From: Desulfotomaculaceae bacterium
GTDB taxonomy: Bacteria > Bacillota > Desulfotomaculia > Desulfotomaculales > Pelotomaculaceae
Direction of reading: 5' to 3'
Length of the DNA stretch: 35,038 nucleotides
NCBI GenBank assembly: GCA_028696455.1
Contig: JAQVGZ010000016.1
Location: forward strand, 1 to 35,038
Shown: positions 33,815-35,038 of the stretch, in pieces
How the letters are laid out: each line of letters starts with the position of its first letter
Position numbering within the stretch: position 1 is the first letter of the stretch
The notes under the pieces: model-generated
Databases searched by the model: none
Told to the model about the DNA's origin: nothing
The model's input: only the letters and a program-made list of their open reading frames with translations
Made by a program: the position numbers and the translations under genes

Positions 33815-34684
33815 TTAGCAGTGTCCTTCTTGAATTGCTTTCTTCAGGGCACGCTTGGTAAAAACCCGCACCATATCCCGCCGGTACTCAGCCGAGCCAC
33901 GTATATCAGATATAGGCTTACTTTCTCCGGCAGCGCACACACCGACCTCTTCCAGGAGCCCGTCTGTAACAGATTTACCTTTAAGCAATTCTTCTGCTTT
34001 TTTAGCACGTATGGGCACTGGGGCAACAGCGCCCAGGACAATCCGGGCATCTTTACAAATATCCCCATCCATAACTACCGCGGCAGCCACCCCGACTACA
34101 GCCAGGGCGCCGGAGCGGCGCAGCCCGAATTTCATGTAGGTACTGCCGGTGAAGGGCTGGTCGGGAAGGATAATTTCGGTTAAAATCTCGTCTTGTTTGA
34201 TCACAGTCTTACCCGGGCCGCTAAAAAATTCTTCCAGGGGCACTGTCCTCTCTCCCCCGGTTCCAACTAGCTTAACTATAGCGCCAAGGGCAATCAGGAT
34301 CGGAGGCAGGTCGGCGGAAGGCACCGCGTTAATAATATTGCCGCCCACGGTTCCCCTATTCCTGACCTGGTTATTGGCCATGTGGTGCGCGGCCTCACAA
34401 ATGGAAAGGTATTTTTCCTGCAGGACAGGTGAATTAGCCAGGTCATTATGAGTGGCACGGGAGCCGATAATTATCCCTTTTTCCTGTTCGTAAAAAATAT
34501 TAGTGAGCTGGCTGAGGTTTTTAAGTGATACCAGGGCCTCGGGGGCCATAAGCTCCTGTTTCATTTTTGGTAGGGCGTCAGTGCCGCCTGCGATTACTTT
34601 TGCCCTGGCGCCAAATTGTGCCAGAAGCCCGCATGCTTCCGGCAAACTGGATGGGGCGTAATACTCAAAATCCGGTAAGTACAT
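33815..34684 (-). CDS. Molybdenum hydroxylase FAD-binding subunit
   Basis: This 289-residue flavin subunit of the CoxM/HcrB type has FAD-binding motifs AKVIAGGTDALPKM (~28-41) and NRGTVGGNIINAVPSADLPP (~109-128). A C-terminal CO-dehydrogenase-flavoprotein domain contains YMKFGLRRSGALAVVGVAA (~183-201). It lacks the ~40-residue Cys-bearing insertion that holds the extra [4Fe-4S] cluster in Thauera HcrB. I chose ATG 34684, six bases after AGGAGG; an in-frame GTG at 34711 has no such site, and the left-end remnant begins at the equivalent ATG. It is the first gene of the operon, directly behind the palindrome-bearing promoter. Confidence 0.93.
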   Translation of the reverse strand: MYLPDFEYYAPSSLPEACGLLAQFGARAKVIAGGTDALPKMKQELMAPEALVSLKNLSQLTNIFYEQEKGIIIGSRATHNDLANSPVLQEKYLSICEAAHHMANNQVRNRGTVGGNIINAVPSADLPPILIALGAIVKLVGTGGERTVPLEEFFSGPGKTVIKQDEILTEIILPDQPFTGSTYMKFGLRRSGALAVVGVAAAVVMDGDICKDARIVLGAVAPVPIRAKKAEELLKGKSVTDGLLEEVGVCAAGESKPISDIRGSAEYRRDMVRVFTKRALKKAIQEGHC

Positions 34685-34721
34685 GTTCACCCTCCTCTTA
34701 TTGATTTGCACGTAGAAAATA

Positions 34722-34790
34722 ATAATAATTATTATAGTAAACGATGTTCACTATAATAATTATTATGTACTGAAAAGCATCATATGTCAA
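34722..34790 (-). promoter_or_regulatory. Promoter with palindromic operator, Mo-hydroxylase side
   Basis: On the minus strand TTGACA (34790-34785), a 17-bp spacer and CATAAT (34767-34762) mirror the iclR-side promoter. The 45-bp palindrome (34722-34766) has 22-bp arms with two mismatches and again starts within the -10 box. The AT arms are almost unchanged from the other copy, although much of the neighbouring non-coding sequence differs, which implies selection on this site. Confidence 0.75.
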
Positions 34791-34840
34791 CAAAATAAAC
34801 CGAACATTATATGACGGTTCCCGGAAATAACCGTACAAAT

Positions 34841-35038
34841 ATCAGGCATCTAGAATATCAGCAACCTCATTAATTTCAAGCTCCAACATTTTTATTGCCG
34901 CAGACAATCTAACAACATTCATTTCAACACATTTAACGCCGGCGCCTAATGTTTTTAACTTTTCTGCTTCCTGTCTGAGGTTGGAAATTATATTAGCCAT
35001 TTCGCGAAGATTGGGTTGTTCCGCCAAATTAAAGCACC
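34841..35038. repeat. Right copy of inverted end repeat (partner 1-198)
   Basis: This is the reverse complement of the first 198 bases with two substitutions. It ends exactly at the window edge, so its outer boundary is unknown. Confidence 0.95.
34842..35027 (-). CDS. Unrecognised 61-residue protein, right copy
   Basis: This is the near-identical twin of the gene at the left end (Leu instead of Met near residue 42). It lies directly upstream of, and in the same direction as, the Mo-hydroxylase promoter. As on the left, the frame stays open to the window edge, so the true start may lie outside. No motif, membrane segment or Cys/His cluster suggests a function; a small helical protein is likely. 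Confidence 0.6.
   Translation of the reverse strand: MAEQPNLREMANIISNLRQEAEKLKTLGAGVKCVEMNVVRLSAAIKMLELEINEVADILDA

Noticed and set aside
30915-34684. Aerobic carbon monoxide dehydrogenase (CoxMSL)
   Set aside because: The catalytic AYxCSFR loop is missing and the equivalent segment is of the RGHG-x-PQPR kind.
1-35038. Linear replicon or mobile element with inverted terminal repeats
   Set aside because: The interior is core chromosomal content with no transposase, replication or terminal-protein gene; an assembly break at a repeat explains the ends better.

Overview
The window reads as chromosomal DNA of an endospore-forming, probably anaerobic member of the Firmicutes, most likely a Desulfotomaculum/Pelotomaculum-like clostridium. 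That placement is inferred from gene content: an alpha/beta-type small acid-soluble spore protein, a CotF-like coat protein, a SigI/RsgI pair, a GluRS gene beside tRNA-Gln (no GlnRS seen), strong AGGAGG-type ribosome sites, GTG/TTG starts, and a molybdenum hydroxylase with a 4-hydroxybenzoyl-CoA-reductase-like active-site segment. No phage, plasmid, CRISPR or intact transposase gene was seen.

The two ends are an inverted repeat. Bases 1-198 and 34841-35038 match with two differences and encode the same unrecognised 61-residue protein, facing inward on both sides. Inside each copy lies a TTGACA-17-CATAAT promoter whose -10 box overlaps a 45-bp AT-rich palindrome, a probable operator. On the right this promoter drives a three-gene molybdenum hydroxylase operon (FAD subunit, 2Fe-2S subunit, Mo subunit; 34684 down to 30915). 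On the left the same start site is followed by a 24-codon in-frame deletion remnant of the FAD-subunit gene and then an IclR-family regulator (455-1225). The regulator therefore sits behind a copy of the operon's promoter. The IclR protein is the obvious, unproven candidate for binding the palindrome.

Layout from left to right. 1.6-3.5 kb: universal stress protein and an ArsB/NhaD-type permease. 3.9-7.4 kb: a GH13 amylase fused to a GH77 4-alpha-glucanotransferase, with a terminator. 7.5-11 kb, minus strand: SASP, L,D-transpeptidase, HD-domain protein, MntP manganese exporter. 11.4-14.4 kb, plus strand: PepD dipeptidase and two overlapping membrane-protein genes. 14.4-16 kb, minus strand: metallophosphoesterase and a four-helix membrane protein. 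16.2-18.7 kb: an ECF sigma/anti-sigma pair. 18.8-20.1 kb: a MerR/AraC-type effector-domain remnant and a strange soluble protein carrying a GGANGPT motif. 20.3-24.1 kb: CopA, a CotF-like coat protein and a membrane protein. 24.5-26.3 kb: a second ECF sigma/anti-sigma pair behind an ECF-type promoter. 26.3-28.9 kb: a HIT protein and rsgI/sigI. 29.2-30.9 kb: gltX and tRNA-Gln(CUG) with a strong terminator. The Mo-hydroxylase operon follows.

Three sigma/membrane-anti-sigma modules lie within about 13 kb, so envelope or extracellular sensing is a theme of the central region. The most unusual signals are the mosaic inverted ends with the duplicated promoter and palindrome, the gene-remnant leader before iclR, and the GGANGPT protein. 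All function calls come from reading motifs by eye; no database search was run.
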